Assembly: GCA_905182985.1 (NCBI GenBank) | Contig: CAJJDN010000158.1 | Span: 61,527-125,526 of the forward strand | DNA: 64,000 bases | From: Paramecium sonneborni | Taxonomy: Eukaryota > Ciliophora > Oligohymenophorea > Peniculida > Parameciidae | Direction: 5' to 3' | Shown here: piece by piece, positions 26,599 to 39,537 of the stretch | Numbering within the stretch: position 1 is the stretch's first letter | How the letters are laid out: each line of letters starts with the position of its first letter | The notes under the pieces: generated by a model | Told to the model about the DNA's origin: nothing | What the model saw: the letters and a program-made list of their open reading frames with translations, nothing else | Databases searched by the model: none | Program-made: the position numbers and the translations under genes

Positions 26599-27557
26599 TC
26601 ATAAAAACCATAGTTATTTGATAAGTTAGATAAGTGAAATATATTTTTTTATAAATTATCCTTGTGTTCCTTAATAATTATCATTATTATTTTCTCCAAA
26701 ACATGAATTAGATAGAATATAGTGAATGTTATTTAAAATGAAATAAGTAGTTTTTTTAAATTGAGATTTAGATTTGAATTAAATTTTTTTAACTAATTCA
26801 TGATTGAAACCAAAAAGATCAATCACATTTATTGAGATGGAATCATTATTCTAAACAACAGGAAACTTATTTGAAGAAATAAGGATAAGAAAAAAAAGGA
26901 TTTTAAAAAGAACTTGTGCAAAACTCATTTAAAATAAAAAAAGGTAGGATTTTTTAAAGTATCTTAAGAAAAGTTGGATACATCAATAAATATTATATTT
27001 AAATGAGTTTCAAATTAAGAAATTAAAATCTAAATAATAATTAAATTTAGAGAAGAATATTTTTAAAATGATGAGCAATTCAATTCATTATTACATTTAT
27101 TATTTAATTTAATCTAATCTAAAACATTTAAAAATTTAATTTTTATAATTATTACTTCTTCTTAATTTTCCAATTCTCTATCTAGAATTCTAATCATAAC
27201 TTATTAAAATTTAAAATTATATTTTTTATTTTTTCATATAATTAATTATTCAAAAAGAATAATATTAGAAAATTATAGATAAATCAAACTTTACATAAAA
27301 TAAATAGCACTTCCTTTATCATCATTAAATATTCTTAATTAAATAGTTGAAACCCATTCAACTCAACTAAAAAATTAAAAATACAATTTACTAACTATAA
27401 TTACAATCTTTTTTAAGTGTCTCTTCTTAACTATTCATTTACTCAAATTTCTTAATATCTACATCTTTTTATATTATCCAAAAATTTGAAATCACTTTTA
27501 CTTAAAATTATATTAATTTCTTTTAGGTAATTTATATGATAGTAATTAAATTAAATT
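26307..27557. repeat. Direct duplication, copy 2 (1,251 bases)
   Basis: Identical to 25055-26305, offset by 1,252 bases. Unique sequence resumes at 27558 (CCCTATGATAC). Most simply an assembly artefact, so the true genome probably has one copy. Confidence 0.9.
26599..26928 (-). CDS. Small secreted or membrane protein (109 aa), copy 2
   Basis: Same frame and sequence as 25347-25676 within the second duplicate block, with the same signal-peptide-like N-terminus. It should be treated as one gene unless the duplication is confirmed. Confidence 0.45.
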
Positions 27558-27775
27558 CCCTATGATACAATAATTAAACTTATTCTTTTAAGTTCTCTAT
27601 TTATTGTGAATTAGTCTAATGTAAATGGAAATAGATTTCATTTTATAAAATAGAACTCATATTGTAGGATAAAAGAAATTTAATTAATTTACAAAAGTAA
27701 TTAATTTCTGTTAAAAACCTTTTATATTTTATTCGAACTAAAACTTGAACTATTATTTTTATACATTTTTATAAA
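26929..27775. other. AT-rich spacer
   Basis: Remainder of duplicate copy 2 plus 218 unique bases upstream of the CAF-1-like gene. No frame seen. Confidence 0.5.
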
Positions 27776-29602
27776 ATGTCTTCAAAAAAGTACTAAAGAA
27801 AAAAGTCTTCAGGTACTCTAAAAAGTTCAAAAGGTTCGAAGGTTTCATAAAAAGATGATTTAGATAGTGAGGATAAAGAAATTTTAGAAGCTCTCTAAGC
27901 TAGATTACCTTTTTATTAACATATATTCAAATAAATAATAAAAATGGGTTTACCTATGTTGCATGTTTAACCAAGCTAAGATTTAATTAATATGGTTTAA
28001 AAGAATGAAATTAATGGTTATAATCTCTAAAGACTTATTTCTATAAAATTAGAGGGTTAACCAATTTCATATCATCGTAGTAAATTAGCTCATAATTGTA
28101 AGAGTTTTATGAATTCAACTCTTGAGAACTATTAAAGATTTTAATTAGAAGAGATGCTTGGATTGATAAAAGATTCTGTTGAACGAATTGAATTGAAAAA
28201 AATTTCAGGGATAAATTTAAATGAAGTGAATTTGGGATAGAATTTCGATTATTAAAATTTTTTAAATCTTTTAGATATTTAAAAAGTATTCAAAAATATA
28301 GATAATCTTAAACTTGTTTCTACAGATTTACAAGGATATTATGAAATGAAAAATATATAAGATTTAAAAGATCATGGAAATATTGAAATATTTTAATAAG
28401 TTAGGAAATTAAGACTTATTGTATTTGAAATTCTAAAATCTATTAAAAATATTATTGATTCTTTAGAATAATAGAATATTGAAAATATTGAAGAAGCATT
28501 TATTTAATATTTGGATTTAAAAAAGAATACAGAATTCCCATTTACTGAAGATTTCAAATTAGAAGAATCAGAAACTAACGTTTAATTTAATAAATAAGAT
28601 TAATTTTCTGAATATTCTGCAAAATCTAGTATCAAATCAGTTAAATTTCATAACTAATTAACAAATTCTGAAATTCAAAAGAAAAATGATTAATCTAATT
28701 CTATTTAAAGTATACTTAAAAATAATCATTTTCAAGAATAATAATCAAAGAATTAACTTACTATGATAAAAGAAGAACATCCTTCATATGAACAGATTTC
28801 AATAATTAATGAAATTTAAGAACCATAGATCAATTCTATACCTATTAATAGTGTAATAAAGTAAACTATGATAAAGTGTAAGAAATCGACTAAAAAATAT
28901 AATCAAGAAATTTCATAAAAATGGGATTTATTATAATAAAATAACTTTGAAAAAATATTCTATTAAACAGAATAAATTTCTCCAAGAATATTAAATTAAA
29001 ATATTGAACCAATTAAACCTATTTAATTTGAGAAATAAATTTAATCAAAAAAGAAAAGACTTCTTAAATAAATGAAAAGGATAGTATATTATGATTTATG
29101 TGATTCTTGTAAATTTTATAATGGTAAGATATTTGAAATCAAATCAATAAATCCAAGAAATCCATTTTTTAAATATTCTTTCATAGACTATGATTTAGAA
29201 TCTGAAGAGGAATAAGCAGAAGATGTATACTCAGAAATAAGATCATAAGATGATACACCATCTTCTTCACTTTAAGAATTTATAGAAATTGATTATAAAA
29301 ACTAATCTTAATCATTAGGAGAAACTTATACCTTAATTTATGATTATTCCAATTTTGAAAATTTTTTACCTTATTAGGCTATTATGTTATCAGATAATAG
29401 ACCTCAAATTTCTTCAAAAAAAAAAACTCGTCAAGATTCTAAATTTTAAAGTAAAAGCTCTTTAACAGATAGTTAAAATGGAAAACTAGTTAAAGCTTTA
29501 TCTAAATTATAATAGTTTATTAATCCTGAGTAAATAAACAAATTTCTACAAATTTCAGAACTTTAAATTTTTAATAATGTTCCTCTCCCGGAAAATCAAT
29601 GA
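27776..29602 (+). CDS. CHAF1A: CAF-1 large-subunit-like histone chaperone
   Basis: A single-exon gene of 608 residues (ATG 27776, TGA 29600-29602). Near residues 440-480 it has RNPFFKYSFIDYDLESEEE followed by acidic residues, which matches the acidic signature of chromatin assembly factor 1 p150 (a proline/Asn, then DYD-x-DSEEEW-like run). The rest is charged and low-complexity with basic N-terminal repeats (KKSSGTLKSSKGSK), as expected for a histone-binding chaperone. The Trp usual after the acidic stretch is absent. CAF-1 deposits H3-H4 behind replication forks in the nucleus. The assignment relies on this one motif plus composition. Confidence 0.6.
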
Positions 29603-30220
29603 TAAATAATTAATATATGAAATTATTATATTATTTTGATATTTAATTAAATTTAAAATTTTATTAATATAAATAACCTTAAAATATTTCCAACAATTTT
29701 ATTTAGAAATAAATCACTTCACTTAGGTAACTTATTAAAACTATTTTTTTCTAATCTTCTCTTCAATTTATTTAAATGATAACTTGCATTATTATTCAAA
29801 TTTAAAAAATTTTTATTTCTAATCTTATAAAACATTTTTGTTATTTTTTTAAATTTCTATAATAATTAGGATTTAAAATTAATTCTAAATAAGTGATTAT
29901 TTTTTAGACACATATCATCATTATATTCATTTATTTAATAAATTCCTTAAAAGCCATTTTTTATACATGTCAGACTTAATTAAATTATACTCAAAAACTA
30001 ATAAAAAAAAAATTGAATAAAATTGTAATAAAAATTTAATCATTATTAGATTTGAGTATTTTTATGGTTGTTATTATTTTATACAAAAGATATAAATAAA
30101 TTAAATTTTTCTTTATTTGTTATAAAGTATTTTCTTTTAGAAAGACTTTAATTTCTTATCTTCTATCCATCTATAATTATTTATCTAATGATTATTTTAT
30201 AAGTAAAAAAAATAATTTAT
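29603..30220. other. AT-rich spacer between convergent genes
   Basis: No supported reading frame; extended A/T runs only. Confidence 0.5.
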
Positions 30221-32163
30221 TCAAATTCGATTAAATTTGGAAAATTAAGTAGTTTTTTCGATATTATCTGATTATTTTACTTTTGTTTGTAATAGTTTTC
30301 CAATAATCATTTTAATATCAGTTCTTGATTATTTTTTCGTAGGTTATTAATTTTCTTTATTATATTTAATCTCCTCATGTGTACTATGATTGTTGTTATA
30401 TCTCACTTTTTAGACATGATTTTCATTCATTCTTAGAGTTGCACAAGGATATACTTATTATGTACTATTTTTCAAACTATTTATTTAATTTTAGGTAAAA
30501 ATAGGGACTTTTAAACTATTTAAAGTAGTATTATTTGTTTATTATTATGTTGAATTAGATTATTATTAATAACTAATTTCAGTTTATCCAAGCATTTTAC
30601 TTAGATTAGAAACTGAACCTTTTAATCCCTCCTATGATGCTGATCGTTAATAAGATTATTCTGGCTATTTATATTTATCATTTCTAACTGATCTATTATA
30701 ATCTATTTATCTATTGTTGATGTTTGGATTTAATTACTTTAAAATTCTTTACTTTGATGGATCTTCTTTTGGATTGCTATTTGAATCCAATTGAAAAGAT
30801 TCTTAATTTTATTAAAATAAACTAGCTTCTTATAATAATGAATTTAAATTATAATTATTACTAGTTGGAATTGATAGAGTTGTTTATGATTTTTACTTTT
30901 TATTTTTCATTAAATTAAATTAATCTATTGACATAGGTATTCCATCATTAAATTTAGTAGACTTTTCAAATGATTAATTATTCTATTATTATTATTAAGA
31001 TTATTAGAGTTATTTTTATGTAAAATTAAGAGATTAATTTGATGAATTCTTAACTAATTAATTATAGCTTATTCCTTTTGAATCTTAATTAGCTACATGA
31101 AAACTCTTACATTACACTGGGCTATCATATGATTATAAAGAACTTTTAATCTTTATTACATCAACACTCTTTTTTTTGGATGTTGATTCATGATAATTTA
31201 TACTATCTTTCATTATATGATCTCTTTATTAATATTGCTTTTTTAATTCATCTATTTATTACAATAAAATTTATCTTTCATATTAAAATTATTATTATAA
31301 TACTGAATTCTTTTCTTAAAGTTATTAAATTTAGTCTTCATACTATTATCTAATATTAGTTATGTCTATATTCTATTCTATATGCTATTAATATTTTTTG
31401 ATAGTATTTTAGCATTTACTAATTCTCTATTAAAGTTATTCCTTCTCTTTCTCATATAACAAAGATAATTAGGAATACTTTGATTCATAATCAGATTGTT
31501 TTGCATTATTATCCTACATATTTATATCTTTTATTTTTTATATTTCTTATTCAAATTGATTTTTATACTATTGTTCTCTTTATTTATAGTTCTCCTCTAC
31601 TTTTATCATTTATTCTTTTAACTTTACATTTTCTTAATTTTATTATTACTTTTCCTATTCCAACTAAATAATTCTATGATCATATTAATAATATTGCTTC
31701 TATAATTATAATTCCATCTCTTTCCCTTATGAATCTTTTTCCTATAATTATTCTGTTAATGATCTAATCTATTCTTTATTATTAATCTGTTACTTAAACT
31801 TCTAAAGACTTTATCTACTCTTTGTAAATTGCTTTATTATGATCTTTCTGTTAAATATCGACATTTTTTTATAATTCAGACACAGATCTCTATCATATTT
31901 AAATATAATTAATACTTTCTAAATCGTAGTAGTTTCATTAATGGCTTATGTTATTGTTTCATTCAGTTTTTTATAGTTAAATTCCCTTGATTTATAATCA
32001 TCTAATTAAAGCTCAAGTAATTAAATTTTTTATTCTAAAACTGCTTTATCTTTTTTCCATTCATTTTCCTTTGTGATGACCTTTATAAATCATATTTTAA
32101 TACATATTTCCTTAATTTGATTATGTCATTCTCCTCAAAAAAATTAATTGATGTATTAAGCAT
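30221..32163 (-). CDS. Long coiled-coil protein (622 aa)
   Basis: ATG 32163 to TGA 30221-30223 with three introns (32081-32103, 31890-31915, 31769-31793; 23, 26 and 25 bases), spliced length 623 codons. Residues 1-330 are an almost unbroken coiled coil of Glu/Lys/Gln/Leu heptads (EKEKEQLQQRISKCQN and similar). The second half is Ser/Asn/Gln-rich and disordered. No catalytic domain. It could be a cytoskeletal or basal-body component, but nothing in the sequence fixes the role. Confidence 0.75.
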
Positions 32164-32600
32164 TCAAAATAACTATAACGATTATATGAATTATTAATAA
32201 AACAAAGAAATAAAAAATAGATAAAGAATAAAAAAACCATTCTTCATCTCTTTCTTATAATTCACTAAATATGAAAGAGAGTCTGATATTTAATTTCTTT
32301 ATTACAAAGAGATGATAATTTTTTATTATTTTTTTTATTATTTTTTGAATTAAAATATATATAATGTAAATAAAATTGTAGATTATCAAAATTATCATTG
32401 AATATTGATTTTTTACTATTACTTCTTATTTTACTATTTTGATAAAGTAGAAATCTGTATTATCATGGAATGTTATTTAAATTAATTTGTATCAAAGAGT
32501 ATAGAATGATGATATTTTCATTAATAATTTAAAATTTTAAGAAATATTTCTGGTTCATAGAATGAATCACAGAAGAAAAGAGTTTTGTATTAATTAAATA
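32164..32600. other. AT-rich spacer between divergent genes
   Basis: Contains promoters of two divergent genes by position only; no motif recognised. An in-frame ATG at 32562 could extend the downstream gene by 13 codons. Confidence 0.5.
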
Positions 32601-34255
32601 ATGTTTTTAAGTATTTTTATTTTTTTTGTGGAATATGCTTTCTCATAAACCATAACATTAATGGATACTTTTGAAAACTCTTGGATAATATATAGCAAAG
32701 TATCATTATATAATAATTTATTTCATTGGTAAGAAACCTCATGTTGTACACCTCCTAATTTAGAATTAATTAATGCCACTTAATACTCAAATTTTCAAAA
32801 TACTTTACAAATTATATTAGATGGCTATGTTATAAAAAATGAGCAATTTAAATTGAAAAATTTGGGATATTCATCAAACATAACTTATCATATAAATAAT
32901 TCTACAAATATTGCAATTGAAAATGTTTGTGAGTAAGCAAAAAGTGATGCAAATACAATAGAATCAGGAATGATTGAATTTGAACTAGGAGTATATGATT
33001 CTGAATCAAATTTATCACTATATCTTACTTTTTAATATTGGCTTGTATGTTAGTATGTATTATATTCAGAATAACAATAAATTAAAATTAATTTTGATGC
33101 ATCTACATTTTTTATCATATTACTTGGATGCTTATGTGTTTGGATTTTTACCAAAATGGCAAAAATTAGATCCCTAAAAATTGAAATTAACCTAAAGAAA
33201 TATCCTTTTATAAAAAGATTAATAGCAGTTTAATCATTTTAATTAGAAGACTAAGTACTTTACTTTTAGGGTTTCATAGTCAATTGGATATTATACATAA
33301 TCTATATAGTTGCATCAATACTCTTTTATGTACTTGTACATTACATAAATTCTTGGTATGAAGTAGTGTTAATATTGTGCTTAATATTATCATTATTTTG
33401 TTGTTGGTTTATAATCAATGAACTATAATGTTTTTTTTCTGTAAATTTGAAATTGCAAGCATAAATCTTTTTATCAATTAGAGTATGTGATTGTATATCA
33501 ATATTTTTATCGATTGTATTAGTAACCCTTTATATAATACTAAATCAAGCATGGTATATATCAGATTTAATCACTTTTTGTATATCTGGATCTCTCCTTA
33601 GATTATTTAAAGTCATAAGTTTAAGAGGAGTCACTATATTATATGGAGCCATAATAATATTTGATTGCATATATTACTTTTATCTTTTGACATAATTATT
33701 TTCAGTCAATTATTAAATCGTCGTCTTACAAGTATTCTTATGATTATTAATAAGTATTCCAATTATCCAGTGCTTTTTTAGATTCCATAAATTAAATATA
33801 ACCTCAATAAAGTTTGTGTATGGTTATCATTAATGGATTTAGTAGTTCCTGGATTATCTATATCTTATTTATATAGATTTGATAAGAATAGAAATTCAAG
33901 AGTTTATTTTGTTATTGGAATGCTTGGTCTCTTTTTTGGCATAATATTATGGTCATTAGGAACATTATCTGCTACATCAAGTGGAATCTAACTTCCGTAA
34001 TCAATTTTTGTTTATCCATTGATTATTTTATTTACATGTCTTTGGGCACTTAGATAAGGTGATTTCAGAATAATTTGGTTTGGATAATTCTATGATAAAT
34101 ATGTAATTTATAATCTATAATATAATTAGCTCATGGATAATTTCACTGTTGACTACAATCCTGAATCATCTAAAGAAGTTCTTGAAACCTCAGGTTTAAA
34201 AAAAGAATAAATTGCTACTTTAATGGAAGGTCTTAAGTTGAATTCTCAACTTTGA
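32601..34255 (+). CDS. Signal-peptide-peptidase-like intramembrane protein with altered motifs
   Basis: About 543 residues: an N-terminal signal peptide (MFLSIFIFFVEYAFS), a luminal PA-like domain of 180 residues, then about nine membrane spans. The C-terminal half follows the SPP/SPPL layout: IIIFDCIYYFY at the position of the YD motif, SLMDLVVPGLSISYLYRFD at the position of GxGD (family pattern GLGDIVIPG), and LPQSIFVYPL where PAL is expected. Both catalytic Asp are kept, but Tyr is Phe, the Gly residues of GxGD are lost and PAL is LPQ. One 23-base intron (33732-33754, ending AAG). It may be inactive or have changed specificity. Confidence 0.75.
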
Positions 34256-34478
34256 ATATTTTATTACTTAAATAATATTTTTACTTTTCTCTATATTCAC
34301 AATCCTTATAACTTATATAACTTATATTAGTCTAATTAACATAAATTATTTAATTCTATTACAACAATATTAATTTATATATTTTATTGTATATTTCAAA
34401 TTTAAACATAATACATCAAATATTATTTATTATTAATTAATTTTTAAATAAAAAATATAAAAATATTTATTTATCACA

Positions 34479-36836
34479 TCAATTATTTTTTCTTCGAAAA
34501 AATAACAAATATGGTGTTTCTTCCTTTCTATAAAATAATATTTAATTTAAATTTACTTGAAATTTCTTTAAATTATATCAAAATCTCCATCAATTTTATT
34601 TACTTAATTATCATCAAATCGATACCAATTTTTATCTACCTTACAGTAAATAGTATAATGACCTGCATCTGGTATTTCTCCAAAATGTATTAAAACAGCA
34701 TATAATTCATAATTTAAATCTTTATCTTCTTCTTATATTTTTATTATAGCTTTTAAATTGATTTAATCATTTATTTTAGAACGAACTCCTTATTGAAATT
34801 CAAATCTGTTAATTTACATAATTATATTTTTAGGTAATTTTGAAAATTATAGAGTACGAGTACTTTAAGTAGTCTTTTAACATTATTCACAATTAAAAGT
34901 AATTTATTCTTTCATTTAATGTCTTTCAATCATTTTTTCTATTTCATCTTTCATTTTAGCTTATCTATTGTCTTCAAAGTTTAAAGTAATATACATAAAC
35001 TCTTCATCTGGACCTTTTGTTTGTTTTTCACAATTCTTACAAATAAAAGTAGATTTTGACATACCATAAAAAATTTCTTTGATTTATTTCTAAATGTATT
35101 AATTATTTTTATATACATATTCTTCTGGATCAAAATTATTTTCCATATCTTCAAATAAATGAACTCCAAATTCAGCTGCATCTTATTGTCTAACATCTGT
35201 TTTATATGGTTCTCTTAAAGATCTTTTTAATAGTAAAGGAGTGTAATCTATATCATCAGTCATTGAATCCAAAAATAAGAAACACTAATATTATTCAAAG
35301 TAATACTTTCAAAAAATTGGTTTTTAAACTAAATGGTTTTAAAAATTCAACAGTCTCTCGTTTGAATTCATTTATTATAAGATTTTTAAAATCTTTCGTC
35401 CAAAATAATGCTTAAATGAAACTATTCAAGTAACATGCTAAATATTAATATGAAAATATTATTTACTATTTAACAAATTTTTTAAACCAACTAATTTTTA
35501 AGTTTTGGATTTTGACTAAATTTATTGATTTTCCTCCTGAAACCAAATTTAAATTTGTTCATTCATCAATAAGTTTTATGAAATTGATTATGGTATGTAA
35601 ATAACTTTTTTTTTTAATTTATCTTCTAAACTTTTATAGCTTTACAATTCTTTTTTATTAAATTATTTAGGTAGTAATGCAAGAAAATTTGCAATTCTTT
35701 TTAATTATGAATCTGAATAAATTTCAAAATTCATATCAAAATTAAATATGATATCTGAAAAGTGTTAATTATCTAATTCTTTATCTACTAATTATTAACA
35801 GGATGAAATTAAGAAAAAATTAAATAAATTTTATAACTAATCAAAAGTATTGACAGTTTTCATGTATTTAAATAGATTAGGAATAAGATCTTTTCTTATA
35901 TCTCTTAAAATATCTACTTAGTATTCTTTGACAAATAGGTTACTAAATTTTAATATTAAATCAAGTGATTATTAAGTAACACCAAAATTTAGCATGGATT
36001 GGAACATCTTACATTCAAAATTATACAATCTTCCAAAGTACTTACCAAAATAATTAAATAAAGCTTCCATAAATGGAATCTAGTTGATTAAACTAATATA
36101 CATGATATAAGATAATTCTGGCAATTAAATTAGGCTAGACAAAATCTGTAGGTTTTTCCATATATGTGGATGCATTTAAAATTGATTCAAAAACGATAGT
36201 CCATATATACGGTGATGTGGAATTGGCAAGAAGCTTATGAAATTTATCAAGAATTGATAATAATTGGTGATCTCTTCCAATTGTTGTATTGTTTCCTGTT
36301 AGGAGTAAGGCATTTAGAATAACATCAAAGATTTAAGTAAAATGATATGAGTCAGATCCAAATTCTATTAGTACATTTAGTATTATTTTAATTGTAGTGC
36401 TAATCTCTATATACTCTTCTTTTGTTTTGCATTTCATAGCTTCATCAAATAAGAAAGCTTTTTCTAATAAACCTTATTTTTAGAGATCATCAATTTAATT
36501 TCTAATATTTTCTCTAAATTCTTTCTCTTTTTATTATATTCTAATTTATTCTTGATTATATAGAAAACCCAATGTTGCTAAAGATTTACATGATTTGATT
36601 ATTTAAACTTGGTCTTAATCTAAAAGTAAAACTCTTTGACCTGATTTTTAGATTGCTTGAAAAATCTAACTCATAATTTTATAACCCAACACATTCTTAA
36701 AAATTTAAACATTAATAAGTACATTCTAGATTTTATTACATTCAAGTAATAAATTCTTTACATCATTATTCTTATTACTAAAATCTAAATTATTTTCTAA
36801 TTTCTCCTATATACTACGATAATAACTTTGATCCAT
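34479..36836 (-). CDS. Ubiquitin-specific protease (USP)
   Basis: About 751 residues. An N-terminal helical region of roughly 400 residues precedes the peptidase. The Cys box is spliced together as GLKNLLNTCYLNSFIQALF. Then come RQQDAAEFGVHLFEDM, two CxxC pairs of the zinc finger (CKNC, CEQC), and the His box GHYTIYCKVDKNWYRFDD, ending in ETPYLLFFRRKNN. Catalytic Cys, His and Asp are all present, so it should be an active deubiquitinase, resembling the USP47 group. Introns at 36080-36101, 35438-35466, 35285-35306 and 34528-34556 (22, 29, 22 and 29 bases) give 752 exact codons. Confidence 0.9.
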
Positions 36837-37022
36837 ATAATTATACATATATTACTATTATTATTTATATAAATATAATTATCAAACAAAAATAGATACG
36901 TATATCAAAATAATAAATAATCTATATGTTATACTTATTTTTAAATCACTAATAGATTGTTTCTCACTATTATAATTAGATTTAATTAGACTTGAAGCAA
37001 CGTATTTAATAAAATAAATTAA

Positions 37023-37708
37023 ATGTACATTTCATTTAGAATAGATGACAGAATTAATCTTTACATAGTTGAATAAGAGTTTATCAATCCATTTTGCAAT
37101 TTAGAGAAAACTACTACAATAGATTAGATAGAGAATACATTAGAAATGTTAAAATAAAATAATATATGTGCAATAATAAATTGTATAGATAATGATTAGT
37201 CAATGAAAGCATATGGAATACATTACTTAAACATACATATTAACTTATAGGATTAATTAGAATCTTCAAGATTATTTTTGCATGTAATAATATTATCTAA
37301 AAAGAGTTTTGGACTAAAATAAAAAAATGTTCAGTTGCTATCTATTGTGATAGTAGTATGCAGAAGAGTATTAAAGTTCTTAAAAACTATTTGAAGCATC
37401 TTTTCAATTGGGATGAAGAACGTGTTTAAAAAGTATTATAGAATATATATTAGGAAATATAAGAGCAAAATATGTTGAATGAAAATAAATGTAATTTATA
37501 GAAAGAAATTGCATAAAATAGTAAAAGATAATAATAGGAGAGAAAATCAGGCATTAAAATTGAGGAAATTGAAAACAAGAATTTAAAGAATTAGATTAAT
37601 TGGAATAAAATATATGGATCAGAAGAAATAGAAAGCGATTAGCCAATCTAATAAGCTATAAAGATTTAATCAAGATTCATTCAGAATTAAATACTAAAAA
37701 ACTAATGA
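37023..37708 (+). CDS. Degenerate dual-specificity-phosphatase-like protein with IQ motif
   Basis: About 220 residues. The fold resembles a small dual-specificity phosphatase: Asn-Cys-Ile (IINCIDND), YGIHYLNIHI, then SVAIYCDSSMQKSIKVLKNYL at the P-loop position (family HCxxGxxRS). The Cys is kept but Gly and the catalytic Arg are gone. The C-terminus has an IQ-like helix (QAIKIQSRFIQ), a calmodulin-binding motif. One intron (37284-37306, 23 bases) ending GAG restores the frame. It is probably a non-catalytic phosphate-binding or scaffold protein. It is followed after 27 bases by a related gene in the same direction. Confidence 0.55.
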
Positions 37709-37735
37709 TATAAAAATTGATATTTAAATATTAAA

Positions 37736-38656
37736 ATGAATTAAGATATAGTCATTAAAACAGAAATAATCAAGCATGGTTTAGAAAAAATGCTTCTTTA
37801 TATTCTTTAATTGGAATAAGAATAATATCAGAATCAGAGCATATTCTAAACAAAAATAGAACAACTTGGCATATAAACAATATTTGTTTTAGCTAATCAA
37901 AAATTGAAGATTTAGAATTAGAATGTAATCATTAAATCCTTATCAAATAATCTTGAGAAATCAACTGATGATATCTATGTAATATATTCTAAATTATGAT
38001 ATGTAGTAAGAATTATACTTAAATAAGAAAAATGTAGCATTAATAATCACAAAATCAAATAAAAACGATATTTACCTACTCTTTTATTCTTATATGATTT
38101 TGAAAGAGAATAAAAATGAAATATGGATCACTAGATAAGTAATAAGTTTCTTAGTAAATAGAATATTTCACAAGAGCAGCGTTAATTATATTATGATTTA
38201 ATCGTAAAAATTCAACCAGATTCTTGTTTCTTTGAAAGTTAATTCATAAATACAAATATTAGATAGAAACCTATTGAGAATATTAGTTAAATAATTGATT
38301 AATAAAAACCTGAATAAATGGAAGATTTAAATCCACCTCAATTAGATGATACAATAACGAATTTATCAAAAGAACAGTAACCGGTATAAAACTAATTTAA
38401 ATTATAAAATTTATTTTTAGAGACAAATATCATTGTTTTTTAAGGATAGAAATAAATTAAGTTAAATGAAATTAATTAAGATAGTAAAAATAATGATATT
38501 AATTTAGATAATGATAATAACAATAATTTAGGGATATAAATATAAGACTCATATGATTAATTATAACCTCCACCAGAATAAGAAGAATCTATTAGGGAAT
38601 TTCCTCCAAAAAATCCATTCTAATTTTTTTCAAAATATTAACAGATAAAATGTTGA
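37736..38656 (+). CDS. Second degenerate phosphatase-like protein (289 aa)
   Basis: Introns at 37979-38006 and 38139-38161 (28 and 23 bases) give 290 exact codons. Residues 30-130 show the same strand-helix order as the preceding gene (LGIQTIFVLAN, then NVALIITKSNKNDIYLLFYSYMI where a P-loop would be), with no Cys or Arg left. The C-terminal 150 residues are acidic and Asn/Gln/Pro-rich. I infer a tandem paralogue that has lost the active site entirely. Sequence similarity between the two is weak, so the relationship is tentative. Confidence 0.5.
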
Positions 38657-38749
38657 AGATGATGATTTATAATTTTAATACATTTTATCTATTATTATAT
38701 TTTACATTATTAAACATATTCTTTATTAATAATAATATAATAAAGAGAA

Positions 38750-39353
38750 ATGTATTCAAACTCTAACAAAATTAATGATGATATTGAGGTCTTTATTATG
38801 GATTCATTTAAAATTGAAGGAAATAATCAAATTAATTAAAATAATATTGCAAGATTCATTGATGAAAAGAAAATAAATTTAGTTATAACAACAAGGCCAA
38901 GTGAACAACTTGAATTTATTTAAGAATCACCACCTATTATTGTAGTTAGTGAATTGAATGATACATATGATGTAAGTGATCATTAGAAAATTATTGATGA
39001 GAATGATAGAATATAAAGGAGGAATATCAAGGGTAATTTTCTTTATATAATTGATAATTATACAACGATGCTGAAATATATATTTAGTTTAGAATTAGAA
39101 TTGCATTATACACTTGACTTTCATAATTTAAAATAAGTATTTAATCTATTTGATATCTCTTTAGGATACAGTAAAAGAAATTTATGCTATGGATTTAGTA
39201 GAATTTTTTCAAGCGCATAAGCATTATTTGACAACACAAATTGGTCCATATTAATAACCTGAGTTACCACCTAATGTTATTCAATAAATTAATTTACCTT
39301 CCCCTATTAGAATTCCAATATTCTAAATGGCTAATTAGAACTAGAAAAACTGA
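38750..39353 (+). CDS. Hypothetical protein (191 aa)
   Basis: Frame from ATG 38750 to TGA 39351-39353 with one 28-base intron (39137-39164); 192 exact codons. The acidic, Asn-rich N-terminus is followed by a helical middle (KYIFSLELELHYTLDF) and a Pro/Gln-rich tail. No domain recognised. It lies 93 bases after the phosphatase-like pair in the same orientation. Confidence 0.6.
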
Positions 39354-39537
39354 ATAATTCATTATTTGGCAGTCAATATTTATAAGAGATTATAAATTTT
39401 ATAATATTTATATTTATATGAATTAAATCGCAAAGTTTATTTGTGAATAAATATTGCTTGGTTTATTGGTTTATGATAAAAGATATATTAAAATTTTAAT
39501 GTGATGCTTAATATATATATATATATTTGATTCTGTT

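Noticed and set aside
31480..31671. Hydrophobic membrane-protein-like ORF on the plus strand
   Set aside because: It is the antisense of the long coiled-coil gene, whose minus-strand frame with three introns is exact over 623 codons.
39511..39525. Alternating TA tract as a possible origin or telomere-like element
   Set aside because: Short TA runs like this occur in many spacers of this AT-rich genome and carry no further structure.
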